A DNA stretch of 64,000 bases. It comes from Lepidostoma basale (taxonomy: Eukaryota > Arthropoda > Insecta > Trichoptera > Lepidostomatidae). Positions 51,986-63,224 of this stretch are shown here, one piece after another. The position numbers and the translations under genes are program-made. The stretch lies in contig JAHDVF020001313.1 in the NCBI GenBank assembly GCA_022606425.2, positions 496,001 to 560,000 on the forward strand, given 5' to 3'. Position 1 is the first letter of the stretch, and every line of letters begins with the position of its first letter. Under the pieces are notes generated by a model. The model saw only the letters and a list, made by a program, of their open reading frames with translations, made no database searches and was not told the DNA's origin.

Positions 51986-53221
51986 GTGATGTTTTTTTTT
52001 ATAATTTCATTAAAATTAATTATAATCGACAATTATATACTCTTCAATAAGATCGACCAGTTTATAGTTACGGCAAGAAATTGTGAATGTGTGCACGGAT
52101 ATTAGCAGCTGTTTCGTGCAGGAAGTGAGTGCATGCAGCCCGCGCCGTTCGGCGGGACCGCCGCCCGCTACCGGCGAGCTTGTCACATTTGCCGATTTTC
52201 GCGTTTTTAAGTTCTAATCCGTTAAAAGATGTTTGTTTTATTTAGATACTCTTTGTAATTATACGCTCTGCATCCATACTCGATAATTCCGCGAGCGTCT
52301 TCATGTATTGTATGAACGAAAGGTGAACTGTTCCCAAAACGGTACTATTTCGACAGTTTGATTTCGTGTTTCTGGCAGCATGCAACCTAACCTAATCATT
52401 GAACGCCATCTTGAATTATGAAAAATTTAAAGCCCTTATTTTTATAAAGGCTCTCTAATATTTTAGTTATATTCCAACAAAAAATAACATTTATTGGTTA
52501 TATATTAGTTGGATTGCCTATTAAAAATTAATGGCTATTTATATATAATTAGCGTTCAAAAATTCCAATCGTGTTTAAGCAATCCCTCATAAATATGTAT
52601 TTGATTTAATTTTTTATTGGGGCTTATATATAATGAAAATGGCATATCTAATAAACTATGTATGATTTTTTAATAAAACCCTTTTATACAATTATCTGAA
52701 AATATATTCTATGACCCATTTATTGGTTTCTACTTCTTGGTTAAGGAAATATACAAATGATCGTAAACATTTCTTGGTGAAGATGAAATCTATCACATGT
52801 ATTCTGTTAGAACATGCACGCACACGAGGATAAATAAATACGTCAATGGTGCTGCAGTATCACGGGAATCAATCCACAATCGACCTCCTAACTTGCTCAG
52901 CTGACCTTTATTTCCAATGTGCACCTAACAATTCCAATGAAATTATCTTACAAATACATTTATATTTTTAAAACAATACTTTATTGATGGGGTTAATATG
53001 CATCCTTCTGATCTTCTCACATGATGCGAGGTTTTTATGAGCCATATATACATAATAATTTTGCATAGGTTTATCTAAGTTTGTAAATCTTTTTCTTGTT
53101 ATATTGCAAACAGGATCATGCTTACATAAAATTTTTGTGTGTTTTTACATGCTTAGGTATGGTCTATTCATGAGTGAACCACTTTAAAACACACTGTTCT
53201 AACCTCAATATTTGTTTACAG
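51986..53221 (+). other. MEP-1 5' intron (presumed)
   Basis: Starts gtgatg, ends ttgtttacag. A GC-rich patch at 52139-52185 (CCGCGCCGTTCGGCGGGACC) lies 150 bp into it; the rest is AT-rich with no gene. Confidence 0.5.
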
Positions 53222-53259
53222 GTAGTGATTCCGCATAGTCCTCATACAACCCTGCAGCA

Positions 53260-54219
53260 ATGAATGGAGATGTCAATGGTACCATTGAAGAGAGCATTGA
53301 TGCTTCTTCTCAAGAATCCTATAATAATATAGCAACAGTGGATACCATGTCATTAAACAACCATACAGATAGCAGTAATCCAGGGGAGGATAGTAACCAT
53401 GCAGAGGATAGCAACCTCGGAGAGCTAAGCACACATCCAGATAGCAGTAATCAGGCAGATTCCAGTAGCCAGATGGACTCCAGCAGTCAGGTGGACTCCA
53501 GTAGCCAAGGGGACTCTGCCAGTCAAACAAATCGCAAAATACACGCCGATCTGCTTGCTGCATGCCGGGCACTCGCCGGCGACAGCCCGGGAAACGAGAG
53601 GCTCGTCGAAAATTCCAAGAATATTGATATTAAATTTGTGATCACTCTAAAGCACAAGCACGGCGGAGATCAAGTCCAGCTATGTGAGCTGTCTACTAGC
53701 GGCAAAGGCGAAAAAGGAACAGAACCAACCAGCGTTAATGATATGGCTGTTGACACACAGGAGGAGAAAGAAATTAGAAATGATAGTTTTCAAGGTAGTC
53801 TTAATAATCAAAATATTGAAGCTGTACAAGGAAATAGCAATCGAGTTGCTCTAAAACGGAGCAACAGCCAAATTGCGGGAAGTCAATTGAAGAATATCCC
53901 TGAAAATAGTAACAGTAATAACAAAATGTTAACAAGTAAGGATGTGGGTTCCAAGCGTCCATTCCGCAGAGGTTTAAGCTTGGCCGCACAAAGCTTGTGT
54001 GACGGGGAGGTGGACAGCACCACACACGTCGAGGGAGACAGCTGTGGGAGCGGCACTGCACTTAACTGCAATAGTAATGATTCAGAGTCTGGTTCGGTTG
54101 CCAGTTCCACCACCAAGGTGAAGGGCGATTCTAGCAGCGAGGAGGACTCTGAGAGGGACGTGCATGAAATACATTCTGACTCTGAAGATGATGCGCGGAG
54201 AGTGTCTGCCAAACATGGG
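53260..54219 (+). CDS. MEP-1: MEP-1 coding exon 1 (residues 1-320)
   Basis: Ser/Gln/Asp-rich N-terminal part with imperfect SSQ-DSSSQ repeats near residues 60-90, one short conserved-looking stretch (DIKFVITLKHKHGGDQVQLC, about 125-145), and an acidic SSSEEDSERD end. It ends GGG|gtaaaa, phase 0; read-through would add only LLNI-like residues. Confidence 0.9.
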
Positions 54220-57200
54220 GTAAAATCTTTATTGAACATATAATTGTTTCCCATTGATTCATAACATAGACGTGCTCTTTTTATATTTATTTATTCAAAA
54301 TACTTGTTTTTAGATTCTATTTTATTTGTTATAAACTATTTCCCACTCTTAAATAATAACCTCAAGGGTTTCTCGAATTCAATTGATAGGCATAAAAACC
54401 GTGTACATGGTACTGAAAAGTAAATAATATATTTATTTTGGTGAACAGCTGGATTAACTCTATATTAACCATTTTTTATTAATGAACTTTTTGATTTTAG
54501 GATTCAGATTCAGATTCAGATGATGATTCATCGGAAGAAGATTGCTCAGAAGGATCTGAAGGAGAAATACCCAACGATGAGCATGTGAGCATCAATTCTG
54601 ACTCGGAGCCAGAAGCTATTGATGATGACTCTTCTAAAGACAGCCAATCACACAGTACAGGGCAACCGGTGGATTCTGGCGAGATCTTATTGGTGGAAGA
54701 TGCTTCCAACCAAGGTGACGATCACAAATCCAATAACATGGATCCTGATGTTCAAGAGATTGTGAGCGACAATGATGATTGTATCCTAGCTGCGGCCAGC
54801 AAAATTCATGCCGACCAGCTGAGATATCCTGGGATAAGAAGCAAGCTGATGGATATAACCAAGAGATTTGAATCTGACAGTAAGATGTCTCATGTGGCTC
54901 AATCTTTAGAATCAAATGCTATTATCGTTAACGACACTAAAGACTTGGTAGATTTAGCCAAGACCAAAGGATTGGATAAAGGTGAATTGGGGGAGAAAAA
55001 GGAACCGACCGTAGTCATAATAGATACTGATTCTAGTTTAAATAATAAGGGTTCTCACGTATCCACAAAAGGAGCTTACTCTGTGTTGCCTATGGATCCT
55101 TCCACACAATCCCTTTATCAGAGCATTGCTGCTCGGGGGACCACTGTGACGCCCGTCACACACTCATCCAAAAGCACAACCAATGCCTCCAGCGTTCCAG
55201 CAGTTGCTCCCATATTACCATCACTCACAGACGACATGTTTGTGGTAGAAGCTCCTTCCTTTATAGTTCCTTATGTCTATGAAAAGCCTTCTGTTAAACC
55301 TTTTAGAGAATTTGTTGATGTTTTGGGTAAAGAGCTTGAAGAAAAGCGCATTAAAGATGACAAAGATAAACCCGATAAAGACAAGATTAATAAACAAGAG
55401 GTTAAGAAAGACAAAACAGATGAAGATACAATCAAAGTAGATTCTCAAGCTAAAGATGAAGTTAAGCCTACTGAGGTTCCAGAAGCAGTAGAAGATTCTC
55501 CAAAGAAGAAAAAATCTGATAAAAAAGGTAAATATGGAAAAAAATAGTTTTGAATTTGTTTATATGTTCAACACTGTTTTCTCGAAGTTTTATTATATTT
55601 TATAGGAGTGACATGTTTCGCCCTTCTAAGGCATTATCAAATCTCATTTGATAATGCCTTAGAAGGGCGAAACATGTCATTCCCATAAAAGATAATAAAA
55701 CTTCTAGAAAACTGTCATTTTCATTCGTATTAGTTATTTAATGTGGAGTTTTACATCATTGTTCAAGAAACAATTCGACACTGTTTTTCATATTTCTATA
55801 TTGCAATTTTAACTTTGTTTCAGGTAAAAAACGTAGCATGGTTGATGATGATGCGTCATGGGATGGATCCTCTTCCTCAGACTCCGATGATGATGTAATC
55901 AGTGATGATGATACACCAAAAACAATAATTATTAAAGAGAAAGAAGATGATTCCATGGATGGTATGAAAGATCCCACGAATAATGATCTTACCAGTGAAA
56001 TTAAAAATAGTCCTAAATCAGATAATTATTTCGATAATTCCTTGGGAAAGTTTTTCATAAACATTGGTGTAAACTTAGTACAAGAGTATGTTCAGGCTGA
56101 TCTATTGAAACAGCAGAAGAGAAAGTTATATAAGGAGAACCGATTGGGTAGTGGGAATATCAAGGCTACCGAGCTAGCAATCTCCTCTCTAACCAAGAAC
56201 CTCGACTTCAGCCGAGAAAACAATGCTCCTTATAAGTTCCACCAGAAGAAGTGCGAGTACTGCAGTTTCAAGACGGAGTCAGCACTGGCCATGGCCCACC
56301 ACATGGAGACCCCACATATGAAGACCAATGTTTACAAGTGCAATTTTTGTGCTTTTGAGAACCGCAGTCCACACGATATTCTTTACCACATGGAAGCTGA
56401 GCACAACACCCGGGCAAGGTTGGAGAGAGCCCCTGCCTACCACCAGTGTGCTAATTGCCCCTTTGAGGATAACGGCAAGGGCAAACTGGCTAGACACTTG
56501 GTGGCTTGTGCAAAGAAGTTCAAGCCTGAATATAACCTCGGGCCGCCTGTAGAGTGGGAACCGCCGGCTAAACTACCTAAGGTTTGTTAATTTACTCCTT
56601 CATGTCCACATCCCTCCATGATAATACTTTTCACTTATAGAAATAATTGGAACATTTCTGATTTACAATGCATTCTAAAACGTAAATATGAATGACACAG
56701 ATGACTCGCGCCCGCCACAGTATGATGAGTACGTACCAGGCGGCGTTTGCCAAGACGAGCCCCAGTGCAGCGGGTCTAGCAGCTTTGTATCGTGGGCGCG
56801 GGCGGCCTGCTGCTGCCCCACCCACGCTCGCCACACGGCCCTTGACTGGTGCGCCTCTGCTGCGCGGTGGACTAGTGTACCGCCCTAGCCAGCAGATGCT
56901 GCTGCCCTCAGGCTTCCAATTATTACCGGTAATTATTTTTATTAATCAAATGATTGAATTGTATTTCATTTTAATAAAGAATGTGTATGTATAATTCCAT
57001 AAGTGTCCATTGCTGGCAAGACATTAGTAGATCAATTACATGTTAATTTGTCACACTCCCATAATAAAAGTGGCGAAAGTATGTGCAGAAGACAAATACA
57101 CTTAACTTTGAAGAGAATGTTATCTTCCTGAAGTCGAACCATCTCTTATGTATTCTTGGTATTTTACCTGTTCTTAAATAGATGCCTTAAACTTTTAATA

Positions 57201-58110
57201 TCTTTGTAATGTCTTGAGAAAAAATAAACTGATTTGTTAAAATATTTAACACTGAGTTTTACATTGTTGTTCAAGAAATAAATAAATTATATTGCCAAAT
57301 TAGTATTATTTAAGCTCAACTTTGGGCATAAATTACTGTCATTTATTTTTAAAACATACTAAGTCATTGGTATTTATTTTTTAGGGTGGGCAGACTACGA
57401 TTAAGGCAAACACCACAGCTCCAACCAACAAGAATGTTCAGCATCAGCCGTCAATCTCCATCACTCCATTGCCTCGCACACCACCTGTTGCTCCACCGCC
57501 GCTAGCACCACTGCCAGCCTCAGGCCCTTCAGCAAAGGCTACCTTCGTAATATGTGAGATCTGTGATGGCTACATAAAGGACTTGGACCAACTCCGGAAC
57601 CACATGCAGTGGATCCACAAAGTCAAGATTCACCCAAAGATGATTTACAACCGCCCACCTCTCAACTGCCAGAAGTGTCAGTTCCGATTTTTCACGGATC
57701 AGGGCTTAGAGCGGCATTTGTTAGGCTCCCACGGATTGGTCACTAGCTCCATGCAGGAGGCAGCTAATCGCGGCAAGGACGCAGGACGCTGTCCTGCTTG
57801 CGGCCGGGTGTACCAGTGGAAGCTACTGAATCATGTGGCACGAGACCACAACATGACGCTCAAGCCTGCACACCTCTCCTACAAGTGTACTGTGTGCACA
57901 GCCACTTTTGGCATGTACAAGCAATTTGAGAACCATGTTTACTCAGCGCATAGTGTAGTGGCAAAGCGTGTGTCAGAAAAGTCCAAGCTCGGGCATAACC
58001 ACTCGGCCAGCTCCTCTAAGGCCGTGGCTGACTCTCTCCTTAAACCACTGAAAATCAACGATGAAATAACTATCATCCCGCAGCCAGCCAAACTCTCTAA
58101 AGACAAATAA
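53260..58110 (+). CDS. MEP-1: MEP-1 homolog, seven-zinc-finger chromatin protein, five coding exons
   Basis: Exons 53260-54219, 54501-55527, 55824-56581, 56701-56928 and 57385-58110 join in frame to 1232 residues. Introns are canonical GT-AG. Residues 1-660 are Ser/Asp/Glu-rich with repeated SSQ-DSS units (about 50-90) and acidic runs. C2H2-type fingers start at C806, C835, C871 (last ligand Cys, C2HC), C1048, C1086, C1127 and C1159. Seven fingers in a 3+4 arrangement, the HMEAEH and HMQWIH ends, and the overall size (fly MEP-1 is about 1150 residues) identify it. In flies and worms MEP-1 binds Mi-2 in a repressive chromatin-remodelling complex in the nucleus (dMec in flies), and fly MEP-1 was found as a SUMO-dependent repression factor. 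VVIIDTD at 491-497 fits a SUMO-interaction motif. Residues 916-1047 are Ala/Pro/Arg-rich and variable. The start ATG (gcagcaATGa) is the first in this frame in the exon. Confidence 0.93.
54501..55527 (+). CDS. MEP-1: MEP-1 coding exon 2 (residues 321-662)
   Basis: It begins DSDSDSDDDSSEEDCSEGSE right after the acceptor ttgattttag. It carries CILAAASKIHADQLRYPG, the VVIIDTD motif, SFIVPYVYEKPSVKPFREFV (likely a conserved segment) and a Lys-rich end. Donor AAAAAAG|gtaaat, phase 1. Confidence 0.9.
55575..55780. repeat. Foldback family F1 inside a MEP-1 intron
   Basis: A near-perfect hairpin: TTCTCGAAGTTTTATTATA, TTTCGCCCTTCTAAGGCATT, a three-base loop, and the mirror ending TTCTAGAAAAC. The one-sided tail GTGGAGTTTTACATCATTGT, TCAAGAAACAAT follows. 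It makes up most of the 296-bp intron between coding exons 2 and 3. Confidence 0.88.
55824..56581 (+). CDS. MEP-1: MEP-1 coding exon 3 (residues 663-915, fingers 1-3)
   Basis: Acidic start (DDDASWDGSSSSDSDDD), a predicted helical block (YFDNSLGKFFINIGVNLVQE), then three fingers: CEYC...H-X4-H, CNFC...H-X4-H, and CANC...H-X3-C. Acceptor gtttcag at 55823; donor AAG|gtttgt. Confidence 0.92.
56701..56928 (+). CDS. MEP-1: MEP-1 coding exon 4 (residues 916-991)
   Basis: In-frame block MTRARHSMMSTYQAAFAKTS, rich in Ala, Pro and Arg (YRGRGRPAAAPP). It has no stop and is GC-rich. Acceptor gacacag at 56700, donor CCG|gtaatt. The intron in front is only 119 bp. Confidence 0.85.
57118..57290 (+). mobile_element. 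CR1/Jockey-like LINE tail and F1 tail in MEP-1 intron
   Basis: TATCTTCCTGAAGTCGAACC, ATTTTACCTGTTCTTAAATA, GATGCCTTAAAC and AAAATAAACTGATTTGTT match the 3' UTR of the 26 kb LINE. Directly after it, ATTTAACACTGAGTTTTACA, TTGTTGTTCAAGAAAT is the F1 tail without its hairpin. Confidence 0.75.
57385..58110 (+). CDS. MEP-1: MEP-1 coding exon 5 (residues 992-1232, fingers 4-7)
   Basis: A Pro-rich linker (TPPVAPPPLAPLP), then four fingers: CEICDGYIKDLDQLRNHMQW, CQKCQFRFFTDQGLERHL, CPACGRVYQWKLLNHVARDH (short, C-X2-C-X10-H-X4-H) and CTVCTATFGMYKQFENHVYS. It ends AKLSKDK-stop at 58108-58110. Confidence 0.93.
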   Translation, partial: GGQTTIKANTTAPTNKNVQHQPSISITPLPRTPPVAPPPLAPLPASGPSAKATFVICEICDGYIKDLDQLRNHMQWIHKVKIHPKMIYNRPPLNCQKCQFRFFTDQGLERHLLGSHGLVTSSMQEAANRGKDAGRCPACGRVYQWKLLNHVARDHNMTLKPAHLSYKCTVCTATFGMYKQFENHVYSAHSVVAKRVSEKSKLGHNHSASSSKAVADSLLKPLKINDEITIIPQPAKLSKDK

Positions 58111-59200
58111 GGTTTGTACGATATAAGTCTTGGTTATTATTTTTAAATTTATTTTTTTAATTATTGCTCTTTTTGTATGTTAATCAACATAAGAATTTTC
58201 CATTGTGCGTATACCACATTGTAGCATTTTATTTAGTACCCTTGAGCGTTGTCCTGACTGCCAGTTATAATTTTTAATTGACATGTTAAAAATAGCTAGT
58301 ATTTTTATCTTCAACTCTTGTAATATTTACAAACTTTCTCCTTGTTCTATTGCTTCAGGGAAAATACAAAATTTCTTTTAAATTTGCATTCACTTTGTGT
58401 TGTGGATTCAGTAAATAAATATAAGAAAACCTTTGTATTTTACTGTTGACAGAAATGTTTAGGATGGTTCTCATCCTTTTTCGGTACATATTTAACTTTT
58501 GTAAAATTTGTACAGCAAAGGATAAGAATCAAGAATAAGATCCTGTGGATAGTGAAGTCAAGTGTTGTGAACGTTCAATGTTTTCTAATATTTATTCAAA
58601 AACCTAATGGTAAATTATCTTTAATATGATAAAAATTGTACTAAGCTTGCGGTGTTTTATTTAAGGATGTTCTATTGATAATATTTTAATATTTGACCTT
58701 TTGCGTGCGTTGATCATAATGAGTCTTCCTTTATTTTCACAGTGCATCTTGTTTTCCTGTTTATTTGTTAAAGAAAGCGTGTCTTATTAGAAATGGATTG
58801 CTCAGTTCTCCCATTAGCTGAGTTGAATGAGCAATATAATATTTGAAAACTCTTTAAGCTTTGACTTGCCATGTTAATCCTTTGCGACCCAAACTATTCC
58901 CACTTTCATGTAATGTGATGCAAAGCGAATATACTTCACAGGCAGGGTGGTACATTCTTGACCTCTTGTTTCTCATTGCAGGAACACAGGGGCGTTTTCG
59001 CCCAACGCTCCATTGCTGCTGGAGAAGACATTGTACATATACATTATTGTAGTCCTCGTGCGAACTAAGGAATTATTGTTTTTCGCACTTAGCACCAAAG
59101 ACACAAATGCAGTAACTGGTTCCATGAAGCTCCATTGCAGACCAGTTTCTGAAAGGATTGTGCCCATGTACCTGTTTCCATTATTACGCCTTTAATCATA
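58111..59200 (+). other. MEP-1: MEP-1 3' UTR / flank
   Basis: AT-rich. A candidate poly(A) signal AATAAA lies at 58414-58419, about 300 bp after the stop. A strong acceptor-like site (TTGTTTCTCATTGCAG) at 58981 could define a spliced 3' UTR exon. Small open frames at 58861-59195 have no recognised motif. Confidence 0.5.
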
Positions 59201-61205
59201 TATTTATTGTCCGCATGAGAAATCAGAAGAATTTTATTATACAAGTAAACTTAAACATAATTATACAAACGTATTTGTTTAATAGATTTTTCTATATACA
59301 TGATAGGTTTTGATTAAAAGTGAACATTTTATTTGTGAAATATTTTCACATTTTATTTGTGGTTGTCATGTTAGTTAGTTCTTGGAAACGCAGTCTTCTC
59401 CGATTTGTGCTGTAAATGTTTAGTTGTATTTTTAGGTATAGGTATCCAAATAAATATGTTTCTTAGGTTAATTGCGCTCTGTGACTCAATCCGATCATAT
59501 CTGGTTACTTGATGCTTCTAATCAGACTCCTTGTTGATATATTACCGTTTGTGCATTACCAACTAAAATTATTTTCTGTCTTTTGTATTTATAGAATTAA
59601 TGTAGGTTTGATTATTATAAAACTAGTGTTTAATAACTTTAATTTGATAATATTTTGAACGTCAATTGACCGTGATAGTGAGATGTTAGTATGGATTTAC
59701 TCTAAAATCTAAAGGTATAAGTTTTCCATACAGGGTAAACCGATTGAGTTATATTTATTGGTCAGTTCTCAGCTAAGGAAGCAATGTAAATATGATCTTC
59801 TCACCGACATCTCCCTTGCGGAGGAATGTTCGACGTTTGCATTCCATAAGAGTACTCTGGGATTAGGAACATATGTGATACTCGATGAAATACGATTTTG
59901 TTTAATTATACGAAGCTAAAGGCATGCTTGTACTTCTCTCAGTTTCACAAATCTGTCCGTGTTGATTGGATGTTATGTGACTTGGCCTATAGTTTGGAAA
60001 CTACACGCTTCCGTGATGTGACGCAACCACTAAGAGGACTAGTTCCTATTTTAGTGTTCAAATCTGAAACCTCTACTTCATATACATAAGCAATAATACG
60101 ATAGTTGGTCAAATTTTTATATATATATACATTACATAATAGAAATAATATTCGATATGACTGTTGTTGTGCAATATTTTTATATTAAAAATCATTATAA
60201 TGTGTTCCAATAAATTAAAGCAATGACATTGTTCCAAGAGGAGCTGGTGATTATATTTTCGCATGTTTTACTATCACATAGTTTATCATCATATGAATAT
60301 ATCTTTATGGGAGCGTCATATCTCAGGTGAATATTAGGGAGCAATTGAGGACTCTCGGGGGGGGAGGATAATTTGCAAATCTATTTCTTAACTCGAGCAG
60401 CGACACCCACCCTCGATACTCTTTGCTCTCCGGTTAACAAACTGCTGTGTACATACATACGTTGTAATGTTGAAATATTATATAAAGTACCTTACCATTC
60501 ATATTCTTTGCTTTTCTTTCTACCATCCTTTCTTCCCAAAGTGTTTTATAGCACTCATATAAATATGGAAACAGACGTTTTGAAAGAGCTTTATTGTTTT
60601 TACAGTTGACTTATTTTGCTTAATTTTGAATTTAAATTATAGAATTTGGTAAATTACTTTATTACCTTATGGAATGTTATTTATTAGCATTTTATTTAAT
60701 ACCCTGTTTAAATCCCATGTAGAGTATTTGTCTGCAATATATACAAATGTTTTGGGGTCCTAAAAGGTGAGCATACTAAGATATATTTTAAGCATCTCTT
60801 TTAATAATTTAAAGCGAAGCTTGACAACTATAAACGTGGTTTAGTTGAAGTTATTATTTGTTCTTACTTTGTATTGAAGCAGGTTGCCTGTCCAGGCGTT
60901 AGTTAAGCCGATGGGTAAATAACATAAAGCTCTTTGAAAACAATTTTTAAAATAACCAATTTGGTGCAGAGTTCTACACCATTGTCCAAGCAAATACGCG
61001 GGTGGTACCCAACCTGACAAAGAAAACACATTTTATTTTTATTTCTCGACACTCATTTTAGCTCGATAGACTTTTCTGCGATGTTAAATAACTTTGATAC
61101 CCTGTTTATAATGATAAATGTCGCTCCTCAAAATAGCCATTTAATTCAGACTCCACTTTTGAATTGTTGGCAAATCTTTTACCACCAAGCCATTTGTTTC
61201 AAGTT
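59201..61205. other. Gene-free stretch
   Basis: AT-rich, no supported gene or repeat; there is a G-run (ACTCTCGGGGGGGGAGG) at about 60352-60367. Confidence 0.5.
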
Positions 61206-61210
61206 TAGTA

Positions 61211-61360
61211 GGAGTACGGCCACTTCGAAGTGCCAGAGTAGGAGTCAAAATGACCACCCGGTGAACCAACGTATGGTGCACTATAGGACCGGCCACAGGG
61301 CGTGATGACAAGCAAACTGTGTCTTGACTCCTACCCAGGCACTCCGGTGTGGCCATACCC
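61211..61360. mobile_element. PIF/Harbinger-like MITE, relative of the 49 kb copy
   Basis: GGAGTACGGCCACTTCGAAG, TGCCAGAGTAGGAGTCAA and the mirrored TTGACTCCTACCCAGGCACT, CCGGTGTGGCCATACCC. The right flank is TAA; the left end is worn. Confidence 0.75.
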
Positions 61361-61429
61361 TAAGAGAAAATAAGCGAGGGGGTTAAATTTGGCAAATATG
61401 ATGAGGAAGCAATTTGAACTTTAACTCTT

Positions 61430-62430
61430 TGATTTTGACTATCGTGACCAATGGTTGTGTGAAATGGTTCGCCAAATTAAGTCATTTTTTTCTTGATGAT
61501 GATGATCTAACGCTCATTCCAGAAAATGCCATGACCTTGCTAGCAGACAACTGGCTACACCTTGCTTGGAATCGATTCTCCCACTTCGGTCCACTGTTCC
61601 TTTATCTCGGAAGTGAAAAAGTGGACATATGTTTTCTCCATGATTATGAATCCAAGCAAAATCTTAGCTTTATTGCCATGAAGTATTGCCAAAAGCTTGA
61701 TTAAACATTCTCACGGCCTTGTTTTTGTTCCTTTGTGAGCAAACGCAGCAACTATCTTTCGCGTAACTTTCTCGTGTCCAAATTTTCCGTCAATATGCGA
61801 TGATATACAGCATTTTTTGAAATGCCTACTATGTCTGCCCTTAGTCCTTAGCTATATGGCAAAAAATATTTAATATTTTTATAAGTCTCACCTCCCAATT
61901 CTTTTCCTTTAGGGCTAATAAGTAACTGGAAAAGTTTTTTTTAATAATAACACGTGCCCCAAATTGAACAAAATTAGTTATATTCTTAAGTTATTAGACT
62001 TCTAAATATTTGTTTTAAATTTGAAACATGATTAATAAAGTAGTTTTTGTGAATATTTAAGAATTTATTATAACTAATATTGTTCAATTTTCCCTCCTTT
62101 GGGGCACATGTTAATATTAAATAAAAATTATCAGTTACTAACTACCCCTAAAGGAAAATAATTAGGGGGTGAGACACATAAAATTATTTTTTAAGGGCCA
62201 CTCTAATATCTGCTAGCTCACGCACTTTTATTTGACGTCATCCATTTTGTAGATTTTATTCACCATTTCTGAATTGGTCACCTCATTTGGTTGACCACTA
62301 CGATGCTCGTTTTGGCAGTTTGTATGGCCTCGTTTGAACTCTGCCACCTAATATTTTATTGTTGTAAACAACAGTATTTATGCGCCCTTGAGGTGATTAC
62401 ATCACAAAAAATGGCGTTATAAAAGTTAGC
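61430..62430 (-). pseudogene. Decayed mariner transposase, interrupted by a foldback element
   Basis: The minus strand, right to left, reads FKRGHTNCQNEHRSGQPNEV, NSEMVNKIYKMDDVK and VRELADI (62200-62340), then an interruption, then ADIVGISKNAVYHRILTENL and DTRKLRE (61740-61830), LLRLLTKEQKQGRENV, and EIKEQWTEVGESIPSKV...GIFW (61500-61660). These follow mariner order (linker, second HTH, pre-catalytic and FW block). Stops occur throughout, and the HDN and SPD motifs are absent. It is a different lineage from the 45.8 kb copy. Confidence 0.75.
61857..62197. repeat. Foldback MITE inserted in the decayed mariner
   Basis: Arms of about 120 bp: GGCAAAAAATATTTAATATT, AAGTCTCACCTCCCAATTCT, TTTCCTTTAGGG, CGTGCCCCAAATTGAACAAA and the reverse complement to GGGGTGAGAC and AAGGGCCA. 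It lies between the RELADI and GISKNAVYH blocks of the mariner remnant. Confidence 0.78.
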
Positions 62431-62439
62431 ATATTATTA

Positions 62440-63224
62440 TTATAGACTCCCCTAAAATAAATTCTGGTTTGCCTTTGATATTGTCAGATTAAAATATTTT
62501 AACAATGATGAGGAATTTTTTCCATGTTTACAAATTCACTGAAAGCTCTCTGTATGGATATACGGGCTGTAAAGTAATTACTAAACAACGTAGAGTCTTC
62601 AAACTTAAGCTTATTAAGGTTAATTTTTTTCGGCTATAATATATTATTTTCAAACAACTGCCACTCAATTTGTCAGGTCGGGTACATCTGGGACCATCCT
62701 CATTTATTTAAAGTGGGTATGTTACAAAGTTATAAGGATTTACAGATTTCTTCAAGAATCTGTAGTTCTTATTGTAAAATGTAATTGTAGCACAAGATAA
62801 TGCTGAAAGTAAACGAATATTGGTTCGAATAAAATAAAAAATTAACTGTAAGGCGAGTTATCACCAGCCCTTATTTGTACACAATATTTACATGTAATCC
62901 TGTCACTGGTATTGCTATGCCACAAGTTTGTACTTGAGTAGAAACGAGTTTCACCATTAATAATAATTATGATTATTCTGATATTAATGATGAAGCTTAG
63001 TAGGCATTATTGGATGGACATCTACGCTTTACAAAAATATGGAGCATTCATAGTTCACCTGCAGTCACAATTCTCCTTTGCAAGGAAAGGAGTACAACAG
63101 AAATACTTAAAAGTTATATTATTTCATGACTATTCATTTATTTATTTAAACATATCTGCATTTGAATACACCAATGATACATCATATTATTAATAAGAGA
63201 CACACAATAGTAAATAATACATCT
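62440..63224. other. Gene-free stretch
   Basis: AT-rich; no gene recognised. The open frame at 62969-63193 is unassigned. Confidence 0.4.

Noticed and set aside
53273..54254. Minus-strand open frames across MEP-1 exon 1
   Set aside because: Antisense shadows of the Ser/Asp-rich repeats; the plus frame has splice sites and homology.
61414..61704. 96-codon plus-strand frame
   Set aside because: Antisense to the decayed mariner blocks read on the minus strand.
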